The position numbers and the translations under genes were made by a program. From Nodularia spumigena CCY9414 (GTDB taxonomy: Bacteria > Cyanobacteriota > Cyanobacteriia > Cyanobacteriales > Nostocaceae), in the NCBI RefSeq assembly GCF_000340565.2, contig NZ_CP007203.1:2097561-2151344 (forward strand): a DNA stretch of 53,784 nt. Direction: 5' to 3'. This document shows positions 17,279-26,419 of the stretch, one piece after another. Each line of letters opens with the position of its first letter. The stretch's first letter is position 1. The notes beneath the pieces are model-generated. The model was not told where the DNA came from, made no database searches, and saw nothing but the letters and a program-made list of their open reading frames with translations.

Positions 17279-17860
17279 CTAAACCTTGGCAATGGTGACA
17301 GTTTGTGGTTGATTTTGATACTTTCCAAAGCGCTCTGCGTAAGTTGTTTGACATGGTTCCCCTTCTAAAAAGAGCAGCTGCAACACACCCTCATTAGCGT
17401 AGACGCGACAGTCTGCACTAGAAGCATTGCTGAACTCCAAAGTCAAGAACCCTTCCCATGAAGCTTCCGCAGGAGTTATGTTGGCAATAATACCGCAACG
17501 CGCCATTGTTGATTTTCCAATACAAATAACTGTAATGTTCGCAGGAATCCGCAATCGTTCCAGCGAGACACCTAAAGCATATGAATTTGCGGGAATAATG
17601 AAAAACGCTCCATCTTCATCGGTTTGCAGTGCAATAGATTCTAGGTTGTCAGGGTTAAACCGCTTGGGATTGACAACTGTACCGGGAATATGTCTAAAAA
17701 TCCGAAAATCTGTGGGAGCTAATCTCAAATCATAGCCGTAGCTAGACAAACCGTAACTAATAACTCGCCTGTGTTCAACCTGGCGCACTAGGGAACTTTC
17801 AAATGGAGAAATCATCCCTAGTTTGGCTTGTTCGATAATCCATTTATCATTCTTAAGCAC
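17279..17860 (-). CDS. dcd: dCTP deaminase
   Basis: Deaminates dCTP to dUTP for thymidylate synthesis. It has 193 residues. Signature segments: SSYGYDLRLAP, PANSYALGVSLE, GKSTMARCGII and TPAEASWEGFLTLEFSN, which contains the catalytic Glu. It is a trimeric, dUTPase-like fold. The start at 17860 (MLKNDKWI) matches the family. Its 5' leader directly adjoins an orphan TnpB-type right end (17878 onward), whose guide-like flank would cover the dcd start region. Confidence 0.95.
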   Translation of the reverse strand: MLKNDKWIIEQAKLGMISPFESSLVRQVEHRRVISYGLSSYGYDLRLAPTDFRIFRHIPGTVVNPKRFNPDNLESIALQTDEDGAFFIIPANSYALGVSLERLRIPANITVICIGKSTMARCGIIANITPAEASWEGFLTLEFSNASSADCRVYANEGVLQLLFLEGEPCQTTYAERFGKYQNQPQTVTIAKV

Positions 17861-17877
17861 GTTTTACCTCTGTTTAA

Positions 17878-18040
17878 TTGACACTCCCCGCCCTAAAGGG
17901 TCGGGCATTCTACATTCATCCTAGTCACTTACTCTACCAGGGTTTCCGCCTCGGTGACTTTGTTGTAAAATAATTTTCACAGTAACGGTAATTAACCTGT
18001 ATAAAAACCCAAGTGCCTCACGGCAATCTGTAGAAAGTCG
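17878..18040 (-). ncRNA. Orphan TnpB-type right end / omega-RNA-like remnant
   Basis: On the minus strand the element ends GGGGAGTGTCAA at 17878, preceded by a stem CCCG/CGGG (17887-17890 and 17902-17905) around an inner CCCT-AA-AGGG hairpin. This is the layout found at the end of the tnpB copy (28693-28727). Upstream sequence (GAGGCGGAAACCCTGGTAG and further) looks like TnpB guide-RNA scaffold. There is no tnpB gene. Sequence just beyond the tip, where a TnpB guide would lie, is the dcd leader and start. The upstream limit is approximate. Confidence 0.5.
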
Positions 18041-18159
18041 CTCTCTGGGAAAAATGATGAAATCATGATAAAATAGGCAAAAGTGTTAAACCTTGCGCCA
18101 AGATTCGCTTTCCTAACAAAAAAGAATTTGTTGATCATCACTCACTAGACCATAATGTT

Positions 18160-20949
18160 ATGTTTTCCCGTATTCCCGAACGAGCTATGCATAACATCAG
18201 TTGGGTTTTAACCTGCGGTTGGTTATTACTCATTGCCTCATTATTTTATGATCCTATTTCCCCATTTTTAACCGCACCAGAACGAACGTGGAGTCCCTTT
18301 CGCATTCGCCCAGAAGAATGTATTGCCATTCAAAATAATTGTTTAGAATTAAAACCCTATGCCCTGGGCGCACCCATATTTTGGGGAATGATTGTTCCTA
18401 GTAGCATTTTTATTTTATTAGTCTTTGGACATGAACTTTGGCGACGTATTTGTCCTCTTTCTTTTCTATCCCAAATTCCCCATGCTTTAGGGTGGCAAAG
18501 AAAATTTAAACGCACTGATGCAAAATCTGGCAAAGTCCGTTACCAAATCCCAAAAATCAAACCCAATTCTTGGCTCGGTCGCAATTATCTCTATCTTCAA
18601 TTTGGTTTATTATTCATTGGATTATGTTTTCGGATTCTATTTATTAACAGCGATCGCCTATTTTTAGGTCTATGGCTAACCATAACAATTATTGCTGCCA
18701 TTACAGTCGGTTATTTATATGGTGGCAAAACATGGTGTAACTATTTTTGTCCAATGACTCCCGTACAAAAAATCTATGCAGAACCGATGGGATTATTTAC
18801 CAGTAAAGCCCACATGAGCGAAACCCCAATTACTCAATCTATGTGTCGAGTTGTTGTAGAAGATAATAAAGAAAAAAGTGCCTGTGTTGCTTGTCAAAAA
18901 CCCTGCATTGATATTGATGCCGAAGGTTCTTATTGGGAAGGCTTAGAAAAACCACAAATTCAATTTATTTATTATTCTTATTTCGGGCTATTCGTCGGCT
19001 ATTTCTTCTATTATTACCTCTATGCTGGGAATTGGGATTATTATTTTTCCGGCGCATGGGCAATTGAAGGGGACACACTTGAACACCTTTTTTCAGCAGG
19101 TTGGTATCTTTATGGTCAAGTAATTCCTATCCCCAAATTATTGGCTGTACCTATTACCCTCGGTTTATTTACCGCTTGGGGCTATGTCCTCGGTTTAGTT
19201 GGTGAAAAAGTTTATCGCTATTATTTAAATCTCAGAAACAAGAAAAATAAACTCCCTTTTATTCGTCATCATTTATTTAGCATTTGTACTTTCCTCGCCT
19301 TCAATTTATTTTTTATTTTTGGCGGTCGTCCTTTTATTTGTCTGTTGCCAAATTATGCCCAAGAAGCCTTTGATATTTTAATCGTTGTGGTCAGTTCCTT
19401 TTGGTTAATGCGTGTCCTCAAACGGGAACCGGAACTATATGCCCGTGAAGGATTAGCTGGACGATTCCGTAAACAATTAATCAAGATGAACTTCCCAATT
19501 GACAGTTACTTTTCAGGGCGGGATATTGACGATCTAAATCCCTATGAAGTTTATGTTATTGCTAAACTTTTACCTGGTTTTAGTAAGGAAAAATGCAATG
19601 CATATAAAGGTGTTTTGCGGGAAGCCCTAGAGGAAGGTTATGTCAATTCTGCCAATAGTCTCGAAGTTTTATGGCAATTACGCACTGAATTAGGCATTAA
19701 TGATCGAGAACATGAACAAATTTTAGTCGAGGTTGGCATTGAAGATCCGACATTATTAGATCCCAATCGTCAACGCGATATTGAAAATTCAGTGCGTGTT
19801 TCTGGCTATCATCAATCCTTAGTGCGATTAATCACCATCCAAAAAATGATTGGGAGCAATTTAGAAAATAATGTCATGATTGATCCGATGACGGGTGAGC
19901 CAGAAATCAGGGGTGAAGAAAAACCTTCCCCTGAAATTCTGAAACAACAAGCCAAGCTCTACCTCGAAAGATTAGAAAAATTAGTCAATTCCTATCATGC
20001 ATTAAATCAACCCTTTGCTGCCGAATTTCGTCCGATTATTTCCCTTTTACGCGGTGTCCTTCGTCAAGAAACAGAATTATTATTCACAGATCTATTGCAT
20101 CGTTTAGAACAGCTTGATTTAGCTGAAAGTTTACCGATAGCCCAAGTATTAGGAAGTTTATTACCCACTGTTTTAAAAGGTATTTTGATGGATAAAGCAG
20201 CAGGTTGGCAGCATCGTTTAACCCCTGAGATTTTGCATACCTTAGCACAACCGCCCCAATCTGCTTATTGTTCTTTAGAGTTACCCCTCAGCACATTTAT
20301 TGATACCTTGGAAACCCTGATCACAGAACCGAATGTTCTGATCAAAACAGTTTGCCTCTATTTATTACAACAGTTTTATCCCAAACGAGGGATTACTTTA
20401 GCCGAGCAAATTATGCCGCAGTCTGACGGCGAACACCACACTTTATTACAAGAAATTATCCCCCGATTAACAAAATACAAGGGCGAATTAAGACTATCCC
20501 ATTTACCGATTTTTGAACGCATTGTTTATCTCTTTAACAGTGATTTTTTTGCGTCTTTGGATAGTCAGACATTGATTGAATTAGCCTATCGGGCTGATGT
20601 AAAAATCTTTTTCCTTGATGAAAATATTACCGAATCGGGGGATACTTGCCGTGAACTCCTATTACTCATAGAAGGAAGTGTTGAAATTGTTACTAAACGA
20701 GCCGATGGTACTGAATTTGTTTACTGTTTATTACCAGGTTGTATCCTTGATGAATTAGAAGTTTTAAGCCATACAAATCTTATGGGAACTATTATGGCTA
20801 AAGCCGAAATAACCCGTATCTTAGCCATTCCGGTACAGGCATTTGATGATTTACTAGAGGGCGATCGCCACCTTGCAATGAAAGTTTTAGAGCTTGAAAG
20901 TATCCGACTGAAAACTCTATTGCAGAGAGGATTTTATGAACGGGGGTAA
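18160..20949 (+). CDS. Membrane iron-sulfur (NapH/NosR-like) protein with C-terminal cyclic-nucleotide-binding domain
   Basis: 929 residues. The N-terminal half has several transmembrane helices (for example about 15-30, 72-90, 145-165, 170-187) and cysteine motifs of the NapH/NosR/CcoG type: CPLSFL (Cys98), CNYFCPMTP (Cys193, Cys197) and CVACQKPC (Cys242, Cys245, Cys249). This suggests [4Fe-4S] electron transfer at the membrane. Helices resume to about residue 415, then a long soluble helical region (about 430-800) leads to a cNMP-binding/CAP-type sensor (about 805-915). An electron carrier gated by a nucleotide or other ligand is an inference. No redox partner gene is adjacent. GCGATCGC sites inside the gene argue for long residence. 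Confidence 0.8.
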   Translation: MFSRIPERAMHNISWVLTCGWLLLIASLFYDPISPFLTAPERTWSPFRIRPEECIAIQNNCLELKPYALGAPIFWGMIVPSSIFILLVFGHELWRRICPLSFLSQIPHALGWQRKFKRTDAKSGKVRYQIPKIKPNSWLGRNYLYLQFGLLFIGLCFRILFINSDRLFLGLWLTITIIAAITVGYLYGGKTWCNYFCPMTPVQKIYAEPMGLFTSKAHMSETPITQSMCRVVVEDNKEKSACVACQKPCIDIDAEGSYWEGLEKPQIQFIYYSYFGLFVGYFFYYYLYAGNWDYYFSGAWAIEGDTLEHLFSAGWYLYGQVIPIPKLLAVPITLGLFTAWGYVLGLVGEKVYRYYLNLRNKKNKLPFIRHHLFSICTFLAFNLFFIFGGRPFICLLPNYAQEAFDILIVVVSSFWLMRVLKREPELYAREGLAGRFRKQLIKMNFPIDSYFSGRDIDDLNPYEVYVIAKLLPGFSKEKCNAYKGVLREALEEGYVNSANSLEVLWQLRTELGINDREHEQILVEVGIEDPTLLDPNRQRDIENSVRVSGYHQSLVRLITIQKMIGSNLENNVMIDPMTGEPEIRGEEKPSPEILKQQAKLYLERLEKLVNSYHALNQPFAAEFRPIISLLRGVLRQETELLFTDLLHRLEQLDLAESLPIAQVLGSLLPTVLKGILMDKAAGWQHRLTPEILHTLAQPPQSAYCSLELPLSTFIDTLETLITEPNVLIKTVCLYLLQQFYPKRGITLAEQIMPQSDGEHHTLLQEIIPRLTKYKGELRLSHLPIFERIVYLFNSDFFASLDSQTLIELAYRADVKIFFLDENITESGDTCRELLLLIEGSVEIVTKRADGTEFVYCLLPGCILDELEVLSHTNLMGTIMAKAEITRILAIPVQAFDDLLEGDRHLAMKVLELESIRLKTLLQRGFYERG

Positions 20950-20999
20950 AATTATGGTGACTAATGCGGCTAATCTTTCTTTTTTGAAATACTCAATAA

Positions 21000-21127
21000 T
21001 ATAGGACTCCTATTTGATTTTTGAACAATCTCGGTATAACACAAAAAGGTTTTTCCCTACTCCCCACTCCCCACTCCCCACTCCCTACCTACGCAAATAA
21101 ATGCAGAAATCAAACCGGATTACTATA
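21000..21127. repeat. MITE-like element, family 1, copy 1
   Basis: Ends are TATAGGACTCCTATTTGATTT and, inverted, TATAGTAATCCGGTTTGATTT, imperfect terminal inverted repeats. The centre holds repeated CCCCACT. Related copies lie at 46102-46266 and 49184-49344, in the opposite orientation. It has no coding capacity. Confidence 0.8.
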
Positions 21128-21190
21128 TTAGGACTTTATTTAGCAGTTAGAGGATGTCTGAAAACTTTTTCGTGTTGCATAAAACACTTG

Positions 21191-21271
21191 TAGATCCCCC
21201 TAAATCCCCCTTAAAAAGGGGGACTTTGATTAATTTTCCCCCCCCTTATTAAGGGGGGTAAGGGGGGATCT
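21191..21271. repeat. C/G-run palindromic repeat
   Basis: AGATCCCCCT at one end and AGGGGGGATCT at the other enclose two inner hairpins, CCCCC-TTAAAAA-GGGGG (21206-21222) and a C-run/G-run pair around TTATTAA (21241-21257). A related sequence lies at 50865-50925. It sits before rph; the rest of 20950-21453 contains no gene apart from the MITE. Confidence 0.75.
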
Positions 21272-21453
21272 GGATAAAACTGATACTTCTCACCGGAAAA
21301 CAGGATTTGGCTTCGTTCAAGAGCCTCCCTGTCACCTCAAATCGGTAAAAATTACATTTTCGCGGGACATACACGCAGATTTTCACCATGTAAGACGGTA
21401 TCTGGTAACCTGAAGGCAGTTTACTTCTGTATAAAATTTCTGAGGCAACTCTC

Positions 21454-22197
21454 ATGGTTTGGCAGCGTCCCGATGGTAGGCAACCTTATGAACTCCGTCC
21501 CATCAGTTTTCACGCGGGTTTTACCCGCTTTGCGCCCGGTTCAGTCCTGACAAAGTTTGGAGACACCCAGATACTTTGTACTGTCAGTGTAAGTGAGGGA
21601 GTACCGAAATTTTTAGCAGGAACTGGCAAAGGTTGGTTAACATCTGAGTATCGAATGTTACCTTCATCCACACAAGAACGCCAACCACGGGAATTGTTAA
21701 AGTTGTCTGGACGAACTCAAGAAATTCAACGTTTAATTGGACGTAGCTTACGAGCAGCTATTGATTTTGAGGCGTTGGGGGAACGAACACTAACTGTAGA
21801 CGCTGACGTATTACAAGCAGATGCGGGGACTAGAACCGCCGCGATTACAGGGGGGTTTGTGGCGTTAGCTCATGCAGTTGGTCAATTATTGCATTCGGGT
21901 GTGTTAGAGCGATCGCCTTTATGTGGGCAAGTAGCAGCCATATCTGTGGGTTTATTGCAAGGCGAGCCTTATTTAGATTTAAACTATATTGAGGATGTCG
22001 GTGCAGCAGTAGATTTCAACGTAGTGATGAATCAAAACCTGGGTATAATTGAAATCCAAGGAACGGCAGAAGAAGGAAGTTATAGCCGGACTCAGTTAAA
22101 TCAGCTACTAGATTTTGCCGAAAAAGGCATCCAGCAATTGTTAATCGCTCAGAGAGAGGCGATCGCCGGTTGGGAACATCTGTTGGTGGGCGAGTAG
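21454..22197 (+). CDS. rph: Ribonuclease PH
   Basis: A phosphorolytic 3'-exonuclease that trims tRNA 3' ends. It has 247 residues. Seen: the N-terminal [48 protein letters not shown], and the phosphate-binding/catalytic [20 protein letters not shown]. The ATG at 21454 gives the usual N-terminus. It stands alone, with pgl 146 bp downstream on the same strand. Confidence 0.97.
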   Translation: MVWQRPDGRQPYELRPISFHAGFTRFAPGSVLTKFGDTQILCTVSVSEGVPKFLAGTGKGWLTSEYRMLPSSTQERQPRELLKLSGRTQEIQRLIGRSLRAAIDFEALGERTLTVDADVLQADAGTRTAAITGGFVALAHAVGQLLHSGVLERSPLCGQVAAISVGLLQGEPYLDLNYIEDVGAAVDFNVVMNQNLGIIEIQGTAEEGSYSRTQLNQLLDFAEKGIQQLLIAQREAIAGWEHLLVGE

Positions 22198-22342
22198 CTA
22201 GATACGCGATGCATCTGTTAATTAACCCTTGTATCCTAGTTCTCGGTTAAGTCATCATGTTAAAAGTTTCAAAAGTTAAAAAGGGGAATAGTCATAAGTT
22301 CGGTATGGTATTGCTGGAAGTCGGCAATATGATGATGAAACC

Positions 22343-23065
22343 ATGAATAAAAAGGTTGAAGTTCTCCCAGATATTTCAGCGCTAGTGGCGCGATCGCTAG
22401 AGTTGATTCTTTCCCAATTGTCAACCGCCATTGAGCAACGGGGACAATTTACCATCGCCTTAGCTGGAGGTAGTACACCTAAACCATTGTACGAGGCGAT
22501 CGCTAACCAAAAACTGCCTTGGGATAAAATTCATATCTTTTGGGGAGATGAACGTTATGTACCACCCGACCATCCCGATAGCAATGAACTGATGGCGCGG
22601 CGGGCGTGGTTAGATCGGATTGATATCCCAGCCGCTAACATTCACTCTGTACCAACTTTGGAAGGAGAGCCAGCCGTATCAGCCGCCAAATACGAACAGC
22701 ATCTGCGAGAATTTTTTAACTCTGACCCCAACGAGTTTCCCCCCTTGGATGTAATATTGCTAGGAATGGGTGATGATGCACATACAGCATCTTTGTTTCC
22801 TCACACGGAAGCTTTAAAGGTACAAGATCGGCTGATTACTGTGGGTAACAAAGACGGAAACCCCCGCATAACCTTCACATACCCATTCATTAACGCGGCT
22901 CGCAGTGTTATTTTTGTGGTTGCTGGTGCTAATAAACGACCAGCTCTAGCTCAAGTCTTCGCGCCTGAAGCAGATGACTTCACCTATCCATCCCGCTTGA
23001 TTCAACCCCAAGGCGAACTTTCGTGGTTACTCGATACCGCAGCAGGTTCGGAACTCCCGGCTTAA
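22343..23065 (+). CDS. pgl: 6-phosphogluconolactonase
   Basis: Second step of the oxidative pentose phosphate pathway. It has 240 residues of the DevB/SOL type. Seen: FTIALAGGSTPKPLYEAI, WDKIHIFWGDERYVPPDHPDSN, ILLGMGDDAHTASLFP and RITFTYPFINAA. The full domain is present. The enzyme supplies 6-phosphogluconate for NADPH production, which matters for heterocysts and dark metabolism. zwf and gnd are not nearby. Confidence 0.95.
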   Translation: MNKKVEVLPDISALVARSLELILSQLSTAIEQRGQFTIALAGGSTPKPLYEAIANQKLPWDKIHIFWGDERYVPPDHPDSNELMARRAWLDRIDIPAANIHSVPTLEGEPAVSAAKYEQHLREFFNSDPNEFPPLDVILLGMGDDAHTASLFPHTEALKVQDRLITVGNKDGNPRITFTYPFINAARSVIFVVAGANKRPALAQVFAPEADDFTYPSRLIQPQGELSWLLDTAAGSELPA

Positions 23066-23273
23066 AATCGGAAGTTAGAGTTATCCCCTGAGCGAATTTC
23101 TCCTTGGCGGGGGATTTCAGCTTGTTCTTAGCCTTGCTAATGCAGGTGCTGAGAACTGGTTAAATTTCGGAGCAACTTTTCTTTGTAGCACAGTCTCACA
23201 GCACAAGTGGTTACAGAGTTTTCTCTGCTAGCCAATATGATTTTACGATGATCTTGAACAAAGGCTTAAATTG

Positions 23274-24191
23274 ATGATCGTCTGTCCTAATTGCAATCAC
23301 CCCAACCCAGACGGCGCTGTCCAGTGTGAAGCTTGTTATACGCCGTTACCAACAACTAGTAACTGTCCCAATTGCGGCGCAACTGTCCAAGCAGATGCTG
23401 CTTTCTGCGGTCAATGTGGTTTTAACCTGCACTCAAATGTTGCACCTGCTGCTGCCACATCTGTAGCAACCGTTGCGCCTGACATCCCAGTAGAAGTACC
23501 ACAGTTAGTTGAACCTGATCCGATTTTAGAACTTTTACAACCTGATGCTTTGGGAATTAACTCAGACCCCAATGCCAATCAGCCGGCTGCTGCACCCCTA
23601 CCGCCAACAGCAATTTCAGTGCAGCCCGCAGAAGCTCCAGCAGCAGCACCTGCGCCCCCTGTGGCTGTGGAAACGCCCGCACCAGCACCAGAACCAGAAC
23701 CCGCGCCCCCTGTGGCTGTGGAAGCGCCCGCACCAGAACCAGAACCAGAACCAGAACCCGCGCCCCCTGTGGCTGTGGAACCGCCCGCACCAGAACCAGA
23801 ACCAGCACCTGTGGCTGTGGAAGCAACTCCCGTCCCATCTGCTTCTATGACGCAATTGCAGCAGGTAATGGCACGGTTATTCCACGTCCAAAGCGATCGC
23901 GAGATTGAATTACCCCAAGCTCTTTCTGTGATTCACATCGGTAAACCCAATGACCGGATTCCCCCAGATATCGATGTTTCCGGCTTTTCCAATTCGGAAA
24001 TTGTCTCACGGATACACGCAGATATTCGGGTTGAGGGAGATTCTCACTACATAGAAGATGTGGGCAGTTCCAATGGCACTTATATTAATAACTCGCCGTT
24101 ATTACCAGGGAACAGACACCGCCTCAGACCAGGCGATCGCATCAGTCTGGGTAAGGGAGATTTGGTCACGTTTCTCTTTCAACTTGCTTAA
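23274..24191 (+). CDS. Zinc-ribbon and FHA domain protein
   Basis: 305 residues from the ATG at 23274. Two N-terminal zinc ribbons (CPNCNHPN..CEAC and CPNCGA..CGQCG, about 4-52) are followed by a Pro/Glu/Ala linker (about 115-190) of near-repeated PAPPVAVE units. The C-terminal FHA domain (about 215-300) has SRIHADI and SSNGTYINN, the phosphothreonine-binding signature. It should recognise phosphorylated partners of Hanks-type kinases such as the one at 6.3 kb; the partner is not identifiable. The linker repeats give spurious antisense ORFs. Confidence 0.92.
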   Translation: MIVCPNCNHPNPDGAVQCEACYTPLPTTSNCPNCGATVQADAAFCGQCGFNLHSNVAPAAATSVATVAPDIPVEVPQLVEPDPILELLQPDALGINSDPNANQPAAAPLPPTAISVQPAEAPAAAPAPPVAVETPAPAPEPEPAPPVAVEAPAPEPEPEPEPAPPVAVEPPAPEPEPAPVAVEATPVPSASMTQLQQVMARLFHVQSDREIELPQALSVIHIGKPNDRIPPDIDVSGFSNSEIVSRIHADIRVEGDSHYIEDVGSSNGTYINNSPLLPGNRHRLRPGDRISLGKGDLVTFLFQLA

Positions 24192-24202
24192 CTGATTCTT
24201 GC

Positions 24203-24240
24203 CATCCTCCAGCAGCCTCTATCATCTATCTTGGAGGATG
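24203..24240 (+). terminator. Hairpin after the FHA gene
   Basis: CATCCTCCA (24203-24211) pairs with TGGAGGATG (24232-24240) over a 20-base loop, 12 bases after the FHA stop codon. It has no U-run, so termination is uncertain. Confidence 0.3.
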
Positions 24241-24361
24241 AACAAATTATCCACATCAAACCGGCGACGGATACCTATTTCGTTCTTTGTAGCGCTTTAC
24301 CCCACCGCTTTCCTATCAGGGTGCAAACGGCTGTATTATTTAGCAATTGTACTACATCTAT

Positions 24362-24390
24362 AAGTACACTAGGATAGATGAAAGTACACT
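24362..24390 (+). promoter_or_regulatory. Paired AAGTACACT direct repeats upstream of the M50-like gene
   Basis: AAGTACACT occurs at 24362-24370 and 24382-24390, a 20-bp (two helical turns) spacing, 38 bp before the protease start. The arrangement fits a dimeric activator or repressor site, but no known motif matches. Confidence 0.25.
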
Positions 24391-24427
24391 CCATTATTTG
24401 GAGTAATTACGTTCAGGGAAGTAACCT

Positions 24428-25186
24428 ATGAGGGAACCAGGAAAAGATTTTCAACCACGGTGGACAAGACTTGCTCCGCCAGCAGTTGAACGTATGGGGC
24501 TAACTTGGCTAATATCAGCAGCGATCGCCACTATTGTATTGTGGCAAGTTCCAGGAGGCGATTATATTTTATACCCTTTTAGTATCTTGGCAACTTGGTT
24601 CCATGAAATGGGTCACGGTTTGATGGCTCTGCTCTTAGGGGGACGCTTTCATCAATTACAAATTTTTAGTAATGGCTCCGGCGTTGCTACTTATGGCATT
24701 TCACAAGCTCTATGGCCTATTGGCCCGGCTTTAGTCGCCGCCTCTGGTCCAATGGGGCCAGCTATTGCCGGTGCAGGTTTGATTCTGGCTTCTCGTAGTT
24801 TTAAAACAGCTGGACTGAGTTTAAAGATACTGGGAGGTTTTTTATTATTTTCAACATTAGTTTGGGTACGTTCTTGGTTTGGATTGCTGGCGATTCCCAT
24901 ACTCGGTATAATTATTTTGGGTATTTCCCTGAAAGCGCCCCAGTGGATGCAGGGGTTTGTCATTCAATTTCTGGGTGTACAAGCTTGTGTGAGTGTTTAC
25001 CACCAACTCAATTATTTATTTAGCTACAGTGCAGGACCTTTAGGACTTTCTGATACTGGGCAAATGCAAAAGTATTTAATTTTACCTTACTGGTTTTGGG
25101 GTGGTCTGATGGCGATCGCCTCTCTGGTGATTTTAGTCCAAAGTCTCCGCATTGCCTATGGTTCAGATTCACACTTCCACGGCTAA
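24428..25186 (+). CDS. M50-family-like membrane metalloprotease
   Basis: 252 residues with about six hydrophobic segments. The zinc motif HEMGH (His59, Glu60, His63) lies at the start of a membrane helix, as in M50B-type peptidases. The GSGVATYG segment and ASGPMGPAIAGAGL follow, a small-residue region conserved in this cyanobacterial group. A second metal ligand is likely in the C-terminal half but not obvious. No PDZ domain is present, unlike RseP. Substrates are unknown. The gene is monocistronic as far as can be seen. Confidence 0.82.
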   Translation: MREPGKDFQPRWTRLAPPAVERMGLTWLISAAIATIVLWQVPGGDYILYPFSILATWFHEMGHGLMALLLGGRFHQLQIFSNGSGVATYGISQALWPIGPALVAASGPMGPAIAGAGLILASRSFKTAGLSLKILGGFLLFSTLVWVRSWFGLLAIPILGIIILGISLKAPQWMQGFVIQFLGVQACVSVYHQLNYLFSYSAGPLGLSDTGQMQKYLILPYWFWGGLMAIASLVILVQSLRIAYGSDSHFHG

Positions 25187-25281
25187 AAGCGGGTGGGATT
25201 CTGGGTTAATCAGGTAATAGGTAAAAAAACATTCTTCCCCAGGTTGCTTTCCTGAACCTGGGCTATCTCGCGGAAAACAAG

Positions 25282-26328
25282 ATGAAATTTAGCGAAATTA
25301 TCATTAGACTGGGCGAAGCCGCCACAGATAATAGCCTCAGCACTAGCCAAGATCAAGACCCAGAAATTACAGGTTTAGCTGCCTTAGATGAAGCTACACT
25401 GACTCATCTAAGTTACGTAGAAGGGGCAAAATTTGCATCTCTTGTCAGCCAGACAAACGCCAGTGCTTTAATTCTGCCCCAAGATAAAACATTACAGTCA
25501 CAAGCGCAAGAACGCGGTATCGCCTGGATAGCCACGCCAGATCCGCGCCTGTTGTTTGCCCAAGCGATCGCACTGTTCTATAAACCATACCACCCGGCAC
25601 CAGAAATTCATGCTACTGCGGTAATTCATCCCACAGCCAAAATCGGTAATGATGTTTACATTGGTCCCCATGCTGTAATACAGCAAGATGTGGAAATTGG
25701 CAACCGTGCAGTTATTCATCCTAATGTAGTCATTTATCCCGATGCTAAAATAGGCGATCGCACTACTTTACACGCTAACTGCACCATTCATGAACGTACC
25801 CGCATTGGTAGCGATTGCGTAATTCACAGTGGGACTGTCATCGGTGCCGAAGGCTTTGGTTTTGTGCCTACCCGCACTGGCTGGCTGAAAATGGAACAAT
25901 CTGGCTATACAGTCTTAGAAGATCATGTAGAAGTTGGCTGTAACAGTGCCATTGACCGCCCAGCAGTAGGCGAAACACGCATAGGTAGTCATACAATAAT
26001 TGACAATATGGTACAAATAGGACATGGTTGCCAAATTGGGACTAGTTGTGCTATAGCAGGTCAGGCAGGACTAGCGGGAGGGGTGAAAGTCGGGAATCGC
26101 GTCATTTTAGCGGGACAGTCAGGAGTTTCCAATCAAGTAAAAATTGGTGATGGTGCGATCGCCTCTGCTCAAGCCGGAATCCATAATGATGTTGCACCAG
26201 GAGAAATTGTCTCCGGGATGCCCGCAGTACCTCACAAACTATATCTCAAAGCATCTGCTATATATCATCGCCTACCGGAAATGTATCAAACCTTCAGGCA
26301 ATTACAACGCCAACTAGGGAAAAAGTGA
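25282..26328 (+). CDS. lpxD: UDP-3-O-(3-hydroxymyristoyl)glucosamine N-acyltransferase
   Basis: Adds the second acyl chain in lipid A synthesis. It has 348 residues. A short N-terminal uridine-binding domain (about 1-100) precedes left-handed beta-helix hexapeptide repeats (about 105-320), including IHPTAKIGNDVYIGPHAVI. The active-site region IDNMVQIGHGCQIG carries the catalytic His. No other lpx gene is adjacent, whereas many bacteria cluster lpxD with fabZ and lpxA. Downstream, a CCTGC/GGAGCAGGG tract and AATGACC heptamers lie before the convergent HdrB-like gene. Confidence 0.96.
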   Translation: MKFSEIIIRLGEAATDNSLSTSQDQDPEITGLAALDEATLTHLSYVEGAKFASLVSQTNASALILPQDKTLQSQAQERGIAWIATPDPRLLFAQAIALFYKPYHPAPEIHATAVIHPTAKIGNDVYIGPHAVIQQDVEIGNRAVIHPNVVIYPDAKIGDRTTLHANCTIHERTRIGSDCVIHSGTVIGAEGFGFVPTRTGWLKMEQSGYTVLEDHVEVGCNSAIDRPAVGETRIGSHTIIDNMVQIGHGCQIGTSCAIAGQAGLAGGVKVGNRVILAGQSGVSNQVKIGDGAIASAQAGIHNDVAPGEIVSGMPAVPHKLYLKASAIYHRLPEMYQTFRQLQRQLGKK

Positions 26329-26329
26329 G

Positions 26330-26419
26330 TGGGGATTAGAAGAGGCAGGGGAGCACCGGAGCAGGGAGCAGGGGAGAGAAGACGGTACTTCCCAATGACC
26401 AATGACCAATGACCAATGA
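26330..26419. repeat. Low-complexity GGGGAGCAGG tract and AATGACC heptamers
   Basis: Repeated GCAGGG/GGAGCA units followed by four AATGACC/CAATGAC heptamers. This is the mirror of the block at 3213-3346. It occupies the gap between two convergent genes. Confidence 0.7.

Noticed and set aside
23545-23855. Repetitive ORFs on both strands within the FHA gene
   Set aside because: Shadows of the Pro/Glu/Ala linker; the VLVLV and FWFW strings are artefacts of the repeated codons.
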